Source: Clostridiales bacterium
GTDB taxonomy: Bacteria; Bacillota; Clostridia; Peptostreptococcales; Anaerovoracaceae
NCBI GenBank assembly: GCA_012735285.1
Contig: JAAYHT010000212.1
Coordinates: forward strand, 1-21,302
Reading direction: 5' to 3'
DNA length: 21,302 bases
Below the pieces are notes generated by a model. That model did no database searches, was not told the DNA's origin, and worked only from the letters and a program-made list of their open reading frames with translations. Position numbers and translations under genes: made by a program. This document shows positions 1 through 6,508 of this stretch, in pieces (positions within the stretch are counted from its first letter, which is position 1; every line of letters begins with the position of its first letter).

Positions 1-795
1 AATTTCAGGATCATCACTTACTTCTCTTAGTGCAGAAAGACCCCAGACTGCTAATGCTGTTGAATTAGCACTTTCAGACTCATAAATATTTCCTTCAAAC
101 TCATATCTATAGTTAAAACCGCCACCATCAATATTTTGTTCCCTTTTAAAGAACTCAACTATACTCTCTATACTAGTCCTTACCTCTTCATCATATATAT
201 ATGGGGCAAGTGCTAGACAGGCGTAGGCTGTGGTATCAACGGTCACTAACCCAAAATCATATTCCCCCGTGAAACCTCCGGTTTCTTTATCTTGAAGAGA
301 TATTAAATGCTTAGCTGCATCTATTCCGCTATAGCTAGTATCAAAATCTATCCCTGCTCTACTTGCTATTTCTACCCCCAGCATTGCTAAACTTTGCACA
401 TCTGCATCATTAGAGAATATACCATTATCTGATTTCTCTAATAGAGCTTCTACTAAATCATCTGGGTTTTTACCTTTAATTAGGGAAGTAATTATGGCTG
501 GTGCATAGTCCTTGGGCGATGAATCCTGATTAACGAATGGAATATCAGGTAACTGCCACAATGACAGATTAACTCCGCTTCCGTCTATTTTGCTTGCACC
601 ATAGATTGCAAGTAGCTCTTCCCAGTCATTAAGTTTTGCATCCTCATAAGTGTAATAATATTCTACAGCTTTTAAGAGACTTACTTCTGCTTGGGAAGAT
701 TCCGATCCATACACAGGAGTAAGATCCTGTGTAAAACTAAAAGATGTAAGTATAATTGCTAAGATTAATATAAATGCTATTCGTTTTCTTCTCAT
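1..795 (-). CDS. Secreted alpha/alpha-toroid protein (terpenoid-cyclase-like fold), 3' end beyond window
   Basis: The first 265 codons of a gene that runs off the left edge. The N-terminus (MRRKRIAFILILAIILTSFS) is a basic stretch plus hydrophobic core, so the protein is exported. The rest consists of helical-hairpin repeats of the prenyltransferase/squalene-cyclase type, marked by GGF turns near residues 173-175 and 225-227, each followed by a T-A-x-A-x-x-A-L or STALAVWGLSAL helix. No catalytic DxDD or zinc motif is visible in the part present, so a binding rather than enzymatic role is likely. It is the third gene after the cobalamin riboswitch. Its ATG lies 4 nt after the stop of the DUF4430 lipoprotein, and its GGAGGG site lies inside that gene's end, so translation is probably coupled. 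By analogy with the toroid half of intrinsic factor/transcobalamin I infer corrinoid binding; the missing C-terminus could carry a DUF4430 or anchor domain. Confidence 0.75.
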   Translation of the reverse strand, partial: MRRKRIAFILILAIILTSFSFTQDLTPVYGSESSQAEVSLLKAVEYYYTYEDAKLNDWEELLAIYGASKIDGSGVNLSLWQLPDIPFVNQDSSPKDYAPAIITSLIKGKNPDDLVEALLEKSDNGIFSNDADVQSLAMLGVEIASRAGIDFDTSYSGIDAAKHLISLQDKETGGFTGEYDFGLVTVDTTAYACLALAPYIYDEEVRTSIESIVEFFKREQNIDGGGFNYRYEFEGNIYESESANSTALAVWGLSALREVSDDPEI

Positions 796-799
796 AATA

Positions 800-1438
800 T
801 TAATTCCCTCCAATATCCCTGCCCTGGTCGCAGGTATATAACCATTTGACTACATCGCCATCGGAAAGTATATAGTTGCTACTTCCGTAGCCGATGCTCT
901 CACCATTAACAGTATAGGTCCAACCTGATAATTCTCCACAATCAAACTCATAGAGGTTATTAATTCCTTCAACATAGTAACTACCTAAAGCAGGATTCGA
1001 TGAATGTTCCATATGGATACCCTTTTCTTTTGTGACTCTTAAAAGTACATCGAAGACCGTTTCACCAGGTTTAAACTCAAGTTCTATAGGGGCAAGAATG
1101 ATCCCGTCTTGTGGTATAATCTCAAGTTTTCCAGGATCGAGTTTATCCAAATTGTCTAACACCGTTTTACAATCTATTGAGATAGTACACCTATTGATCT
1201 CTTCTTCTTTGACCTGTTTTACATGCTCTACAGTCTCCCTACCTTCTTCCCCGGTATTTGAAGAAGAAGGTAGTATTACAGTCTCTTCTTCTGGCTCAAC
1301 TATTTCGATAACTGTCTCCTCATTTTGATAAATAGTCTCTTCTTCTTGTGGAGGTGCCCCAATATCTTCTGTTTGACAGCCTATTAAACAGCTAGCCATC
1401 ACAAGAAGGATCAATACAATCAAAATTCTTCTTGCCAT
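800..1438 (-). CDS. DUF4430 (transcobalamin C-terminal-like) lipoprotein
   Basis: A 212-residue predicted lipoprotein. The signal peptide ends in a lipobox LIGC with the lipidated cysteine at about residue 21, placing the protein on the outer face of the membrane. Residues ~24-75 are an acidic Glu/Val-rich linker with no predicted fold. The C-terminal ~90 residues are a DUF4430 domain, recognised by the order 'PGETVFDVL' helix, 'YVEGINNLYEF', 'GWTYTVNGE' and 'YILSDGDVVKWLY'. This family corresponds to the small beta-domain that covers cobalamin in animal transcobalamin and intrinsic factor (established for the family; ligand binding here is inferred). The gene sits between two toroid-protein genes, 3 nt after one and 4 nt before the other, downstream of a B12 riboswitch. 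The ATG at 1438 is directly followed by the signal peptide, so the start is well supported. Confidence 0.85.
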   Translation of the reverse strand: MARRILIVLILLVMASCLIGCQTEDIGAPPQEEETIYQNEETVIEIVEPEEETVILPSSSNTGEEGRETVEHVKQVKEEEINRCTISIDCKTVLDNLDKLDPGKLEIIPQDGIILAPIELEFKPGETVFDVLLRVTKEKGIHMEHSSNPALGSYYVEGINNLYEFDCGELSGWTYTVNGESIGYGSSNYILSDGDVVKWLYTCDQGRDIGGN

Positions 1439-1441
1439 TTT

Positions 1442-2695
1442 CTACTCCTTGGTTATTACAACCGTATTTGTATCAGCATCCCAATCGACCTTTGCCTTTA
1501 AACTTCCGGAGATAAACCTTATGGGTACTAATGTTCTACCATTTTGTATCAAAGCAGGAACATCCAGCTCTATCTCTTTGTTGTTTAAATAAGCTCTTTT
1601 GTCACCGATAGTCAGCATTACACTGATTTTACCAAGAGTTCCCGTGACTCTTTTAATATCCTGCTCCCAATTTACTGTTGCCCCTAGGCTTTCAAAGATA
1701 GCCCTCATGGGCACTAATACCCTTCCATTGACATTAATTGGCGGTTGATCAAAGACCATGTATCTGCCATTTAGAAGAACCTTGTATTTATAGAATTTCC
1801 ACTCACTTATATCCTTCATATCGTATATCGGCGATTCTCCTTTTATAAACCGACTGTAGGCAGCTAGCGCTAAAAGAGCTTGTTCTGTAGACATAAAATC
1901 AGATCTTCCGTTTAATAGATGTCTGAAGCTTCCATCGTTTAGTCTATAGCCCAACAACTTAGATACATATCCGTATTCTTCAGGATCTATATCAATAGAA
2001 GTTAGCCCAATTATTACCTGAGAAATACTCTCTACATTATCCAATTCCATTTCTAAAAGTTTATTTAGAGCTCTATCTATTACTTCTTTCACTTCTTTTT
2101 GATCCCTGTAAGCTGAGAGTGCCTGTAGGGCTATAGCTGTAATATCAGGATCAGCAGTAGAACCACTTAAACAGAAGCCCCCTCCAGGAAGTTCATTATC
2201 AAGGATGTAACCTAGAAAAGCTTTTTCTGAGGATAGATTGTAGCCACCGCTATTTTTTGCTATAAGGGCAAATAGGGGACCGTTTATACCCTGCTTTTTT
2301 ACTGACTCAAAATCATTGAGCTTTTCTAAAAGGTTATAGCCTGCTACATTAGTAACATCCCTACCTATGGCAGTGAGTGCCAATACTATCCGGGAATAGT
2401 CTGAATACTTGTTTCTAGTGATTTCGCCTTGTTTTTGAATAAATAGTTTTTCTAAATTTTCGTAGTAATTAGCTAGGTAATCATAGGGTAAATCCACTCC
2501 CGATCTTGCTAGCCCAAGTATCAGCCATTCTCCGCCAATCGTCCCTGGATAGGGATCTTGTACCTCCTGCATTAAATAGCTTGAAGTATTTTCTATTTCA
2601 GTTTCTATATCTATATCTGCATATACTGTTACAGTAGTTGCTAAAACAATTGTTAATACTAACAACATGCTGATTGTTTTCTTGGTAGTTTTCAT
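1442..2695 (-). CDS. Secreted alpha/alpha-toroid protein with C-terminal copper-amine-oxidase-N-like stalk domain
   Basis: A 417-residue exported protein. The signal peptide (about residues 1-26, ending VYA) is followed by a toroid domain of helical repeats (about 27-300) with a GGGF turn near residue 168 and helices such as 'TAIALQALSAY' and 'TEQALLALAAYSRF'. Residues ~305-417 contain two copies of the stalk motif 'RVLVPMRAIFESLGATVNW' / 'RTLVPIRFISGSLKAKVDW', the Cu_amine_oxidN1 family. In clostridia this family is a cell-surface beta-domain and not an oxidase. The start chosen is ATG 2695, with GGAGGT five bases upstream. An upstream in-frame ATG at 2734 lies inside the riboswitch terminator hairpin and is rejected. 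It is the first gene of the riboswitch-controlled operon. I infer a surface-anchored corrinoid-binding protein equivalent to the alpha-domain of intrinsic factor; a cell-wall glycan role cannot be excluded. Confidence 0.8.
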   Translation of the reverse strand: MKTTKKTISMLLVLTIVLATTVTVYADIDIETEIENTSSYLMQEVQDPYPGTIGGEWLILGLARSGVDLPYDYLANYYENLEKLFIQKQGEITRNKYSDYSRIVLALTAIGRDVTNVAGYNLLEKLNDFESVKKQGINGPLFALIAKNSGGYNLSSEKAFLGYILDNELPGGGFCLSGSTADPDITAIALQALSAYRDQKEVKEVIDRALNKLLEMELDNVESISQVIIGLTSIDIDPEEYGYVSKLLGYRLNDGSFRHLLNGRSDFMSTEQALLALAAYSRFIKGESPIYDMKDISEWKFYKYKVLLNGRYMVFDQPPINVNGRVLVPMRAIFESLGATVNWEQDIKRVTGTLGKISVMLTIGDKRAYLNNKEIELDVPALIQNGRTLVPIRFISGSLKAKVDWDADTNTVVITKE

Positions 2696-2708
2696 AGTGT
2701 ACCTCCAC

Positions 2709-2738
2709 AAAAAATTAGACTGTGGCATTGCCACAGTC
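2709..2738 (-). terminator. Intrinsic terminator of the cobalamin riboswitch
   Basis: On the minus strand a 9-bp perfect stem GACTGTGGC / GCCACAGTC with loop AAT (arms 2730-2738 and 2718-2726) is followed by TAA and a run of six T (2714-2709). It sits between the aptamer and the ribosome binding site GGAGGT (2706-2701), so it can stop transcription before the first gene when ligand is bound. A short competing pairing, ACAGT (2750-2746) with ACTGT in the terminator's 5' arm, is a possible antiterminator. Confidence 0.8.
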
Positions 2739-2768
2739 CGTATTCACTGTAAAAAAATTAAGATTCTC

Positions 2769-3000
2769 GCCAATTTCCCGTTGGCTTAAATCATAGTTTC
2801 ATGCAGGTCTTCTGGCTCACGTGTTGTTAAGTTATGGCCTTAACAGCTTTGTTCGTCTTCCCAAAGCTTGCTTGCTCTAGTGACTGGGTGATTGCTCACT
2901 CCATGAACAAAGCTCCACGTTTACAGCGGCGGGACCGCGCAGGATTTTCACCCGCTTCCCTCTTAGCTGTTAGAGACTAATCTCCAACAGAACATGAAAC
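2769..3000 (-). ncRNA. Cobalamin (B12) riboswitch
   Basis: The minus strand carries the classical B12 box, GAGCCAGAAGACCTGC (about 2818-2803), and the conserved core GCGGTCCCGCCGCTGT (about 2940-2925), preceded by GGTGAAAATCC. A perfect 8-bp P1 stem is formed by GTTTCATG (2796-2803) and CATGAAAC (2993-3000). Just after P1 a hairpin GCCAA/TTGGC (2785-2781 and 2773-2769) exposes the loop CGGGAAA. This loop can pair with TCCCG in the core, as expected for the L5-L13 kissing interaction of this class. A terminator follows before the first structural gene, so cobalamin is predicted to switch the operon off. Confidence 0.95.
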
Positions 3001-3024
3001 TTTTATTTTTAGTTTTCTAGCTTT

Positions 3025-3053
3025 ATCGTATCAGCAAAGCTCCTTCGCGTCAA
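3025..3053 (-). promoter_or_regulatory. Sigma-A-type promoter of the riboswitch operon
   Basis: On the minus strand TTGACG (3053-3048) is separated by exactly 17 bases from TACGAT (3030-3025). Transcription would begin near 3018, just outside the P1 stem of the riboswitch. Confidence 0.75.
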
Positions 3054-3066
3054 CAATAGTTTTGTA

Positions 3067-3095
3067 TTGAAAAGACTTTTATATCTTGTTATACT
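3067..3095 (+). promoter_or_regulatory. Divergent sigma-A-type promoter for the second DUF4430 gene
   Basis: TTGAAA (3067-3072), a 17-base spacer and TATACT (3090-3095) form a near-consensus promoter. Transcription would start near 3102, giving a leader of about 20 bases that holds the GGAGG site for the ATG at 3121. It is back-to-back with the riboswitch promoter, about 14 bases apart. Confidence 0.75.
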
Positions 3096-3120
3096 AAGGT
3101 TTAATTTGGAGGTTGATAAC

Positions 3121-3536
3121 ATGTGTAAAAAAATAATTGTTATATTATTAATTACCTTTTATGTTTATTTTATGCAGGATGTAATGATGCTTCGCAGAAT
3201 AATAGTGAAGCTGCTGGTACTATTAAGCTTGAAATATTATTCCCTGAGGATTACGAAGCTTCCGATATATCGGCTGAATACCCTATAAAAGATGGGGATA
3301 CTGCTTTAAATGTACTAGTTGATTTCGGTAAAGAGGAAGGGGTACCGGTAGTCCTATCAGAAGACGGAGCATATGTTTCTGGGATAAATGGACTGTTTGA
3401 AAGGGATTATGGTGATTTGTTTGGTTGGATATATTGGGTAAATGAGGAATCACCTACTGTAGGAGCCGCAGATTATGTGCTTTCTGACGGTGATCATGTA
3501 GTTTGGGAATATGTAGACTTTAATGAACTTTGGTAA
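3121..3536 (+). pseudogene. DUF4430 (transcobalamin C-terminal-like) lipoprotein, frameshifted in the signal peptide
   Basis: An ATG at 3121 with a good GGAGG site opens a typical signal peptide (MCKKIIVILLITFYVYF) that then leaves frame. In the frame ending at TAA 3534-3536, the sequence continues as a lipobox-like AGC (cysteine codon 3178-3180), a polar linker NDASQNNSEA and a full DUF4430 domain ('GDTALNVLVDF', 'YVSGINGLFERDYGD', 'GWIYWVNEE', 'YVLSDGDHVVWEY'). The domain matches the one in the lipoprotein at 800-1438. One added base in the signal-peptide region restores a single reading frame. The downstream domain has no stop or obvious decay, so this may be a recent mutation, a sequencing error, or slippage at the A7 run (3127-3133). 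Its own promoter is at 3067-3095. It lies divergent to the B12 operon and upstream of a transporter gene. Confidence 0.75.
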
Positions 3537-3551
3537 TAGATTGGGGAGAGT

Positions 3552-4469
3552 ATGGAAACTAACAATAGAAAGCTTTGTCATTTAGCTGCGTCATTTTGTA
3601 ACATAGTTTGGAGTACAACTTATGTTTCAACGAAGATACTATTAGAGGATTTCACACCCACTGAAATCCTCGTATTTCGTTTCATAATTGCATATATTTT
3701 GCTTTTTATTATGTCTCCAAAACCTTTGATACCGGATTCTAAAAAGGAAGAATTGATATTAATAGCTGCTGGTTTTTCCGGTGTTTTAATATATTTCTTG
3801 TTTCAAAATATTGGGTTGACATATACCCTTGCCTCAAATGCAGGTGTTTTGGTTTCGGTAGCACCCATGTTTACGGCAATCATATCTCATTTTATGAAAG
3901 ACGGCCAAAAATTAAGCCGACGTTTTGTAATCGGCTTTATTATCGCTATTATTGGAGTTAGTTTTATAAGCTTTAACGGAAGCTTTATTTTAAAACTAAA
4001 TCCCATTGGGGATATACTGCTACTAATCGCAGCTTTATCCTGGGCTGTGTTTTCAAACTTACTAACTCTTGTAAACAATGAGAAGTATACGATAATTCAA
4101 AGTACCCGTAAGGTATTTTTCTACGGCCTTATATTCATGATCCCAACTTCCTTACTAATGGATTTTGAATTTAATCTATCTAGATTTGTAGAACCTTTTA
4201 AACTTTCTGAGATTTTTTCTTTAAATATATTCAACATACTCTTTCTAGGTCTCCTAGCTTCAGGAGTATGTTTTGTAACATGGAACTATGCAGTTAAAAC
4301 CTTAGGTTCAGTAAAGACTAGTACCTATATATTTCTTTCACCCATTGTTACTATAATCTTCTCGGTTATAGCCTTGGGAGAACCCATAACTTGGGCTTCC
4401 GTTTCTGGTACAGCATTGATACTAATAGGATTGATAATCTCTGAAAGAAAACAAAATGCTTTGGACTAA
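3552..4469 (+). CDS. EamA/DMT-superfamily permease
   Basis: A 305-residue membrane protein with about ten hydrophobic segments arranged as two EamA repeats (first ~10-140, second ~150-298). It opens with the family-typical 'NIVWSTTYVSTKILLEDFTPTEILVFRF' region (about residues 17-44). DMT permeases of this type export or import small metabolites such as amino acids or nucleotides; the substrate cannot be read from sequence. The ATG is preceded by GGGGAG at good spacing. It begins 15 bases after the frameshifted DUF4430 gene and has no clear promoter of its own, so the two may be co-transcribed. Its stop overlaps the stop of the convergent regulator gene by four bases, with no terminator between them. 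A role in corrinoid or precursor transport is only a guess from position. Confidence 0.85.
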   Translation: METNNRKLCHLAASFCNIVWSTTYVSTKILLEDFTPTEILVFRFIIAYILLFIMSPKPLIPDSKKEELILIAAGFSGVLIYFLFQNIGLTYTLASNAGVLVSVAPMFTAIISHFMKDGQKLSRRFVIGFIIAIIGVSFISFNGSFILKLNPIGDILLLIAALSWAVFSNLLTLVNNEKYTIIQSTRKVFFYGLIFMIPTSLLMDFEFNLSRFVEPFKLSEIFSLNIFNILFLGLLASGVCFVTWNYAVKTLGSVKTSTYIFLSPIVTIIFSVIALGEPITWASVSGTALILIGLIISERKQNALD

Positions 4470-4837
4470 GAATTCTTTTCAACCCAATCTTTTATCTTTT
4501 GAAAAGAATCCTCGCTTATAACGTGCTCTATTTTACACGCATCTTCAGTTGCAATATCCCTATCAACTCCAAGAGCACGTATGAGATAATCCGTTATTAT
4601 CTGATGCCTTTCATATATCTGATTGGCCTTTTCGCGTCCTTTTTTGGTAAGGACTATATCACCGTTTTTTTCCATGGTAATATAATTAGCCTTTTTTAAT
4701 ATGCCCATTGCTCTGCTGATACTGGCTTTTGAATAATCTAGTTCAGTGGCAATATCAATAGAACGGACTACCCCATTCCTTTTTTCAAGAATAAGGATAG
4801 TTTCAAGATAATTTTCACCCGACTCATATAATCCCAT
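4466..4837 (-). CDS. DtxR/MntR-family metal-dependent regulator
   Basis: A 123-residue protein with an N-terminal winged helix (about 1-65; 'GVVRSIDIATELDYSKASISRAMGIL' holds the recognition helix) and a dimerisation segment with metal-binding character ('RHQIITDYLIRALGVDRDIATEDACKIEHVIS', about residues 78-109). It lacks the C-terminal SH3-like domain of DtxR, so its size is close to that of the short MntR type. It lies 21 bases downstream of a MntP-type manganese exporter gene in the same orientation. This supports a manganese-sensing role, but iron cannot be excluded. The start has a GGGAG site. Probably the last gene of the HD protein-mntP-regulator operon. Confidence 0.8.
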   Translation of the reverse strand: MGLYESGENYLETILILEKRNGVVRSIDIATELDYSKASISRAMGILKKANYITMEKNGDIVLTKKGREKANQIYERHQIITDYLIRALGVDRDIATEDACKIEHVISEDSFQKIKDWVEKNS

Positions 4838-4858
4838 CTTTTTCTCCCTTCTAAAAGG

Positions 4859-5425
4859 CTACACCGAGTGTTCGATAAATATTTTAATACCTATCAATAT
4901 TAAAATGCAGCCTCCAACTATTTCTGCTTTTTCCTTTAATTTATTTCCAATGCCACTACCAATCAATACCCCAACAAAACAACAGATAAACGTTACTACA
5001 CCAATCAAGGTCACTGCTGTAAAGATATTGGTTTTAATGACAGCTAAGCTAACACCAACAGCAAATGCATCGATACTTGTTGCAATACCCTGTATAGATA
5101 GATCTTTAATACTGCAGCTTACCCGGTATCTATCTACTCCGGGATTTCTAATCTCCTTAATTGCCCCAAATATCATGCTACCGCCAATAAGTACTAGCAA
5201 GATAAGTGCTATCCAATGACCAAAGTATTCTACGGAATCGCTGAAGATACTCCCTGCATAATACCCTATCAGTGGCATTATTGCCTGAAATAATCCAAAA
5301 GCAAATCCTGTATAAAATGCTTCCCTTAGGCCTGTTTTAATGTAGCAAATGCCGTTTGAGACAGAAACCGCGAATGCATCCATGGCCAATCCTAAAGCAA
5401 TCAGGAGTAAGGTAACAAACCCCAT
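4859..5425 (-). CDS. mntP: MntP-family manganese efflux pump
   Basis: A 188-residue membrane protein with six hydrophobic segments. Two half-repeats carry the signature acidic motifs 'GLAMDAFAVSVSNG' (about residues 12-25) and 'SIDAFAVGVSLAV' (about 117-129), whose aspartates lie in membrane helices and are needed for manganese export in characterised MntP proteins. Full length matches the family. The ATG has a GGGAG site. It is followed by a DtxR/MntR-like gene and preceded 19 bases upstream by the HD-domain gene. The context fits a manganese homeostasis operon. Confidence 0.85.
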   Translation of the reverse strand: MGFVTLLLIALGLAMDAFAVSVSNGICYIKTGLREAFYTGFAFGLFQAIMPLIGYYAGSIFSDSVEYFGHWIALILLVLIGGSMIFGAIKEIRNPGVDRYRVSCSIKDLSIQGIATSIDAFAVGVSLAVIKTNIFTAVTLIGVVTFICCFVGVLIGSGIGNKLKEKAEIVGGCILILIGIKIFIEHSV

Positions 5426-5444
5426 ACTTGTCTCCCTTCAGCTT

Positions 5445-6014
5445 CTAAATCCCTGCCTCAGGATTTAGACTGCGCATAGCCATAATTGTCTTTTCTATCA
5501 ACTCATCCAGTTCCCATCCGAGCATATCAGCTCCTTTTTGTATAATCTCCCTCGAGCAACCTGCTGCAAAGGAAGGAGACTTGTACTTCTTTTTAACCGA
5601 TTTAACCCCTAAATCATCTACGCTCTTTGAAGGCCTCATGATTGCAACCGCACCTATTAGTCCTGTTAATTCATCAACAGCATAAAGGATTTTTTCCATA
5701 TACTCCCTTGGCTCTACATCTACATCAGTAGCTCCCCAACCATGACTTATGGTTGATTTTATCAAACCTTCATCCAGATTAAGCTCTTCCATTATCTCTT
5801 TTTGCTTTACACAGTGCTCATCAGGATACATCTCATAATCCAAATCGTGTAAAAGCCCTACCACAGCCCAATATTCTTCACGTTCAGGATCATACTCTTT
5901 TGCATAATAACGCATTACTCCTGATACTATTTCAGCATGTTTCAAATGAAATTCCTCTTTATTATATTTCCTCAAAATTTCACGAGCTTCTTCCATAGTA
6001 GGTATATAACTCAT
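5445..6014 (-). CDS. HD-domain phosphohydrolase-like protein
   Basis: A 189-residue soluble protein. It shows the HD metal-binding pattern: His residues near 23-26 ('FHLKHAEIV'), the core 'LLHDLD' at about 55-60, and a following conserved 'SHGWGATD' and 'YAVDELTGLI'. These are the residues that bind divalent metals in HD hydrolases, so phosphatase or phosphodiesterase activity is likely, substrate unknown. I chose ATG 6014 because AAAGGAA lies at the right distance. An in-frame ATG six codons earlier has no ribosome binding site. First gene of the operon with mntP and the DtxR-like regulator. The function in manganese homeostasis, if any, is not known. Confidence 0.8.
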   Translation of the reverse strand: MSYIPTMEEAREILRKYNKEEFHLKHAEIVSGVMRYYAKEYDPEREEYWAVVGLLHDLDYEMYPDEHCVKQKEIMEELNLDEGLIKSTISHGWGATDVDVEPREYMEKILYAVDELTGLIGAVAIMRPSKSVDDLGVKSVKKKYKSPSFAAGCSREIIQKGADMLGWELDELIEKTIMAMRSLNPEAGI

Positions 6015-6047
6015 ATTATCTGTTCCTTTCATTCAGTATTAGCAGTT

Positions 6048-6089
6048 GTATGTACATACCATTCTAATATAATTTCTACTTTATGTAAA
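6048..6089 (-). promoter_or_regulatory. Promoter and palindromic operator of the HD-mntP-regulator operon
   Basis: On the minus strand TTTACA (6089-6084), 17 bases and TAGAAT (6066-6061) form a sigma-A-type promoter. A perfect 12-bp palindrome GTATGTACATAC (6048-6059) sits where transcription should start (about 6054), a typical place for a repressor site. The DtxR/MntR-like protein of the operon is one candidate binder. Confidence 0.6.
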
Positions 6090-6122
6090 CTTATTGACCT
6101 TGATAGCTTTTAACTCATTTTT

Positions 6123-6152
6123 TTGGGTATATTTATATCATAACCAAATTGG
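6123..6152 (+). promoter_or_regulatory. Copy 1 of a shared upstream repeat (candidate operator)
   Basis: TTGGGTATA at 6123-6131 and AACCAAATTGG at 6142-6152 recur, in the same order, at 6433-6465. The element is a partial dyad (TTGG...CCAA) followed by the small palindrome CCAAATTGG, and it ends at the GGAGGTG site of the DUF1858 gene. Confidence 0.6.
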
Positions 6153-6162
6153 AGGTGTAATA

Positions 6163-6387
6163 ATGAGTAAGACTATAGACCTATCCAAGAGTATAAGTGA
6201 ACTATGTAAAACATATCCTGAAATCATGGATTTTATGAAAGAAATGGGCTTTGAATCCATTTCTCCTGCTATGTTGAATACTGTGGGACGCTTTATGACT
6301 ATTCCAAAAGGGGCAAAGATGAGGGGCCTTGATTTGGAAACAATTAAGCAGGAGTTAAGAAACAGAGGGTTTGAGGTTATAGAATAA
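6163..6387 (+). CDS. DUF1858-domain protein
   Basis: A 74-residue protein consisting of one DUF1858 domain: 'TIDLSKSISELCKTYPEIMDFMKEMGF' helices, then 'RFMTIPKGAKMRGLDLETIKQELRNRGFEV'. The domain is related to the N-terminal part of ScdA/RIC-type iron-sulfur repair proteins. Small stand-alone versions often sit beside DUF438/hemerythrin proteins, as here. The start is ATG 6163 with GGAGGTG eight bases upstream; the longer in-frame reading to 6094 has no ribosome site. It lies 121 bases before the DUF438 gene, and both have a copy of the same upstream repeat, which suggests co-regulation. A role in redox or iron-sulfur stress is plausible but not shown. Confidence 0.8.
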   Translation: MSKTIDLSKSISELCKTYPEIMDFMKEMGFESISPAMLNTVGRFMTIPKGAKMRGLDLETIKQELRNRGFEVIE

Positions 6388-6432
6388 GCCTAGATTCCTT
6401 CTTACATTTACTTCTGTTATCTATTTAAAACA

Positions 6433-6465
6433 TTGGGTATAATTGTTATATATTAACCAAATTGG
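6433..6465 (+). promoter_or_regulatory. Copy 2 of the shared upstream repeat (candidate operator)
   Basis: TTGGGTATAAT at 6433-6443 and TTAACCAAATTGG at 6453-6465 repeat the element upstream of the DUF1858 gene, with three extra bases in the middle. TATAAT (6438-6443) inside it could be a -10 box for the DUF438 gene, so a bound regulator would overlap the promoter. Confidence 0.6.
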
Positions 6466-6508
6466 ATAAAATGAAACTATAGTCAGTGCAGTGTAATGGA
6501 GGATTACT

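Noticed and set aside
1442..1780. Copper amine oxidase activity
   Set aside because: Only the N-terminal stalk-type domain is present; there is no catalytic domain or topaquinone motif.
2693..2734. Thirteen-codon N-terminal extension of the toroid-stalk protein
   Set aside because: The upstream ATG lies inside the terminator hairpin and has no ribosome site. The ATG at 2695 has GGAGGT and starts the signal peptide.
3067..3288. A 73-residue protein starting at TTG 3067
   Set aside because: The TTG overlaps the -35 box of a promoter, and the frame's C-terminal half is the wrong frame of the DUF4430 domain.
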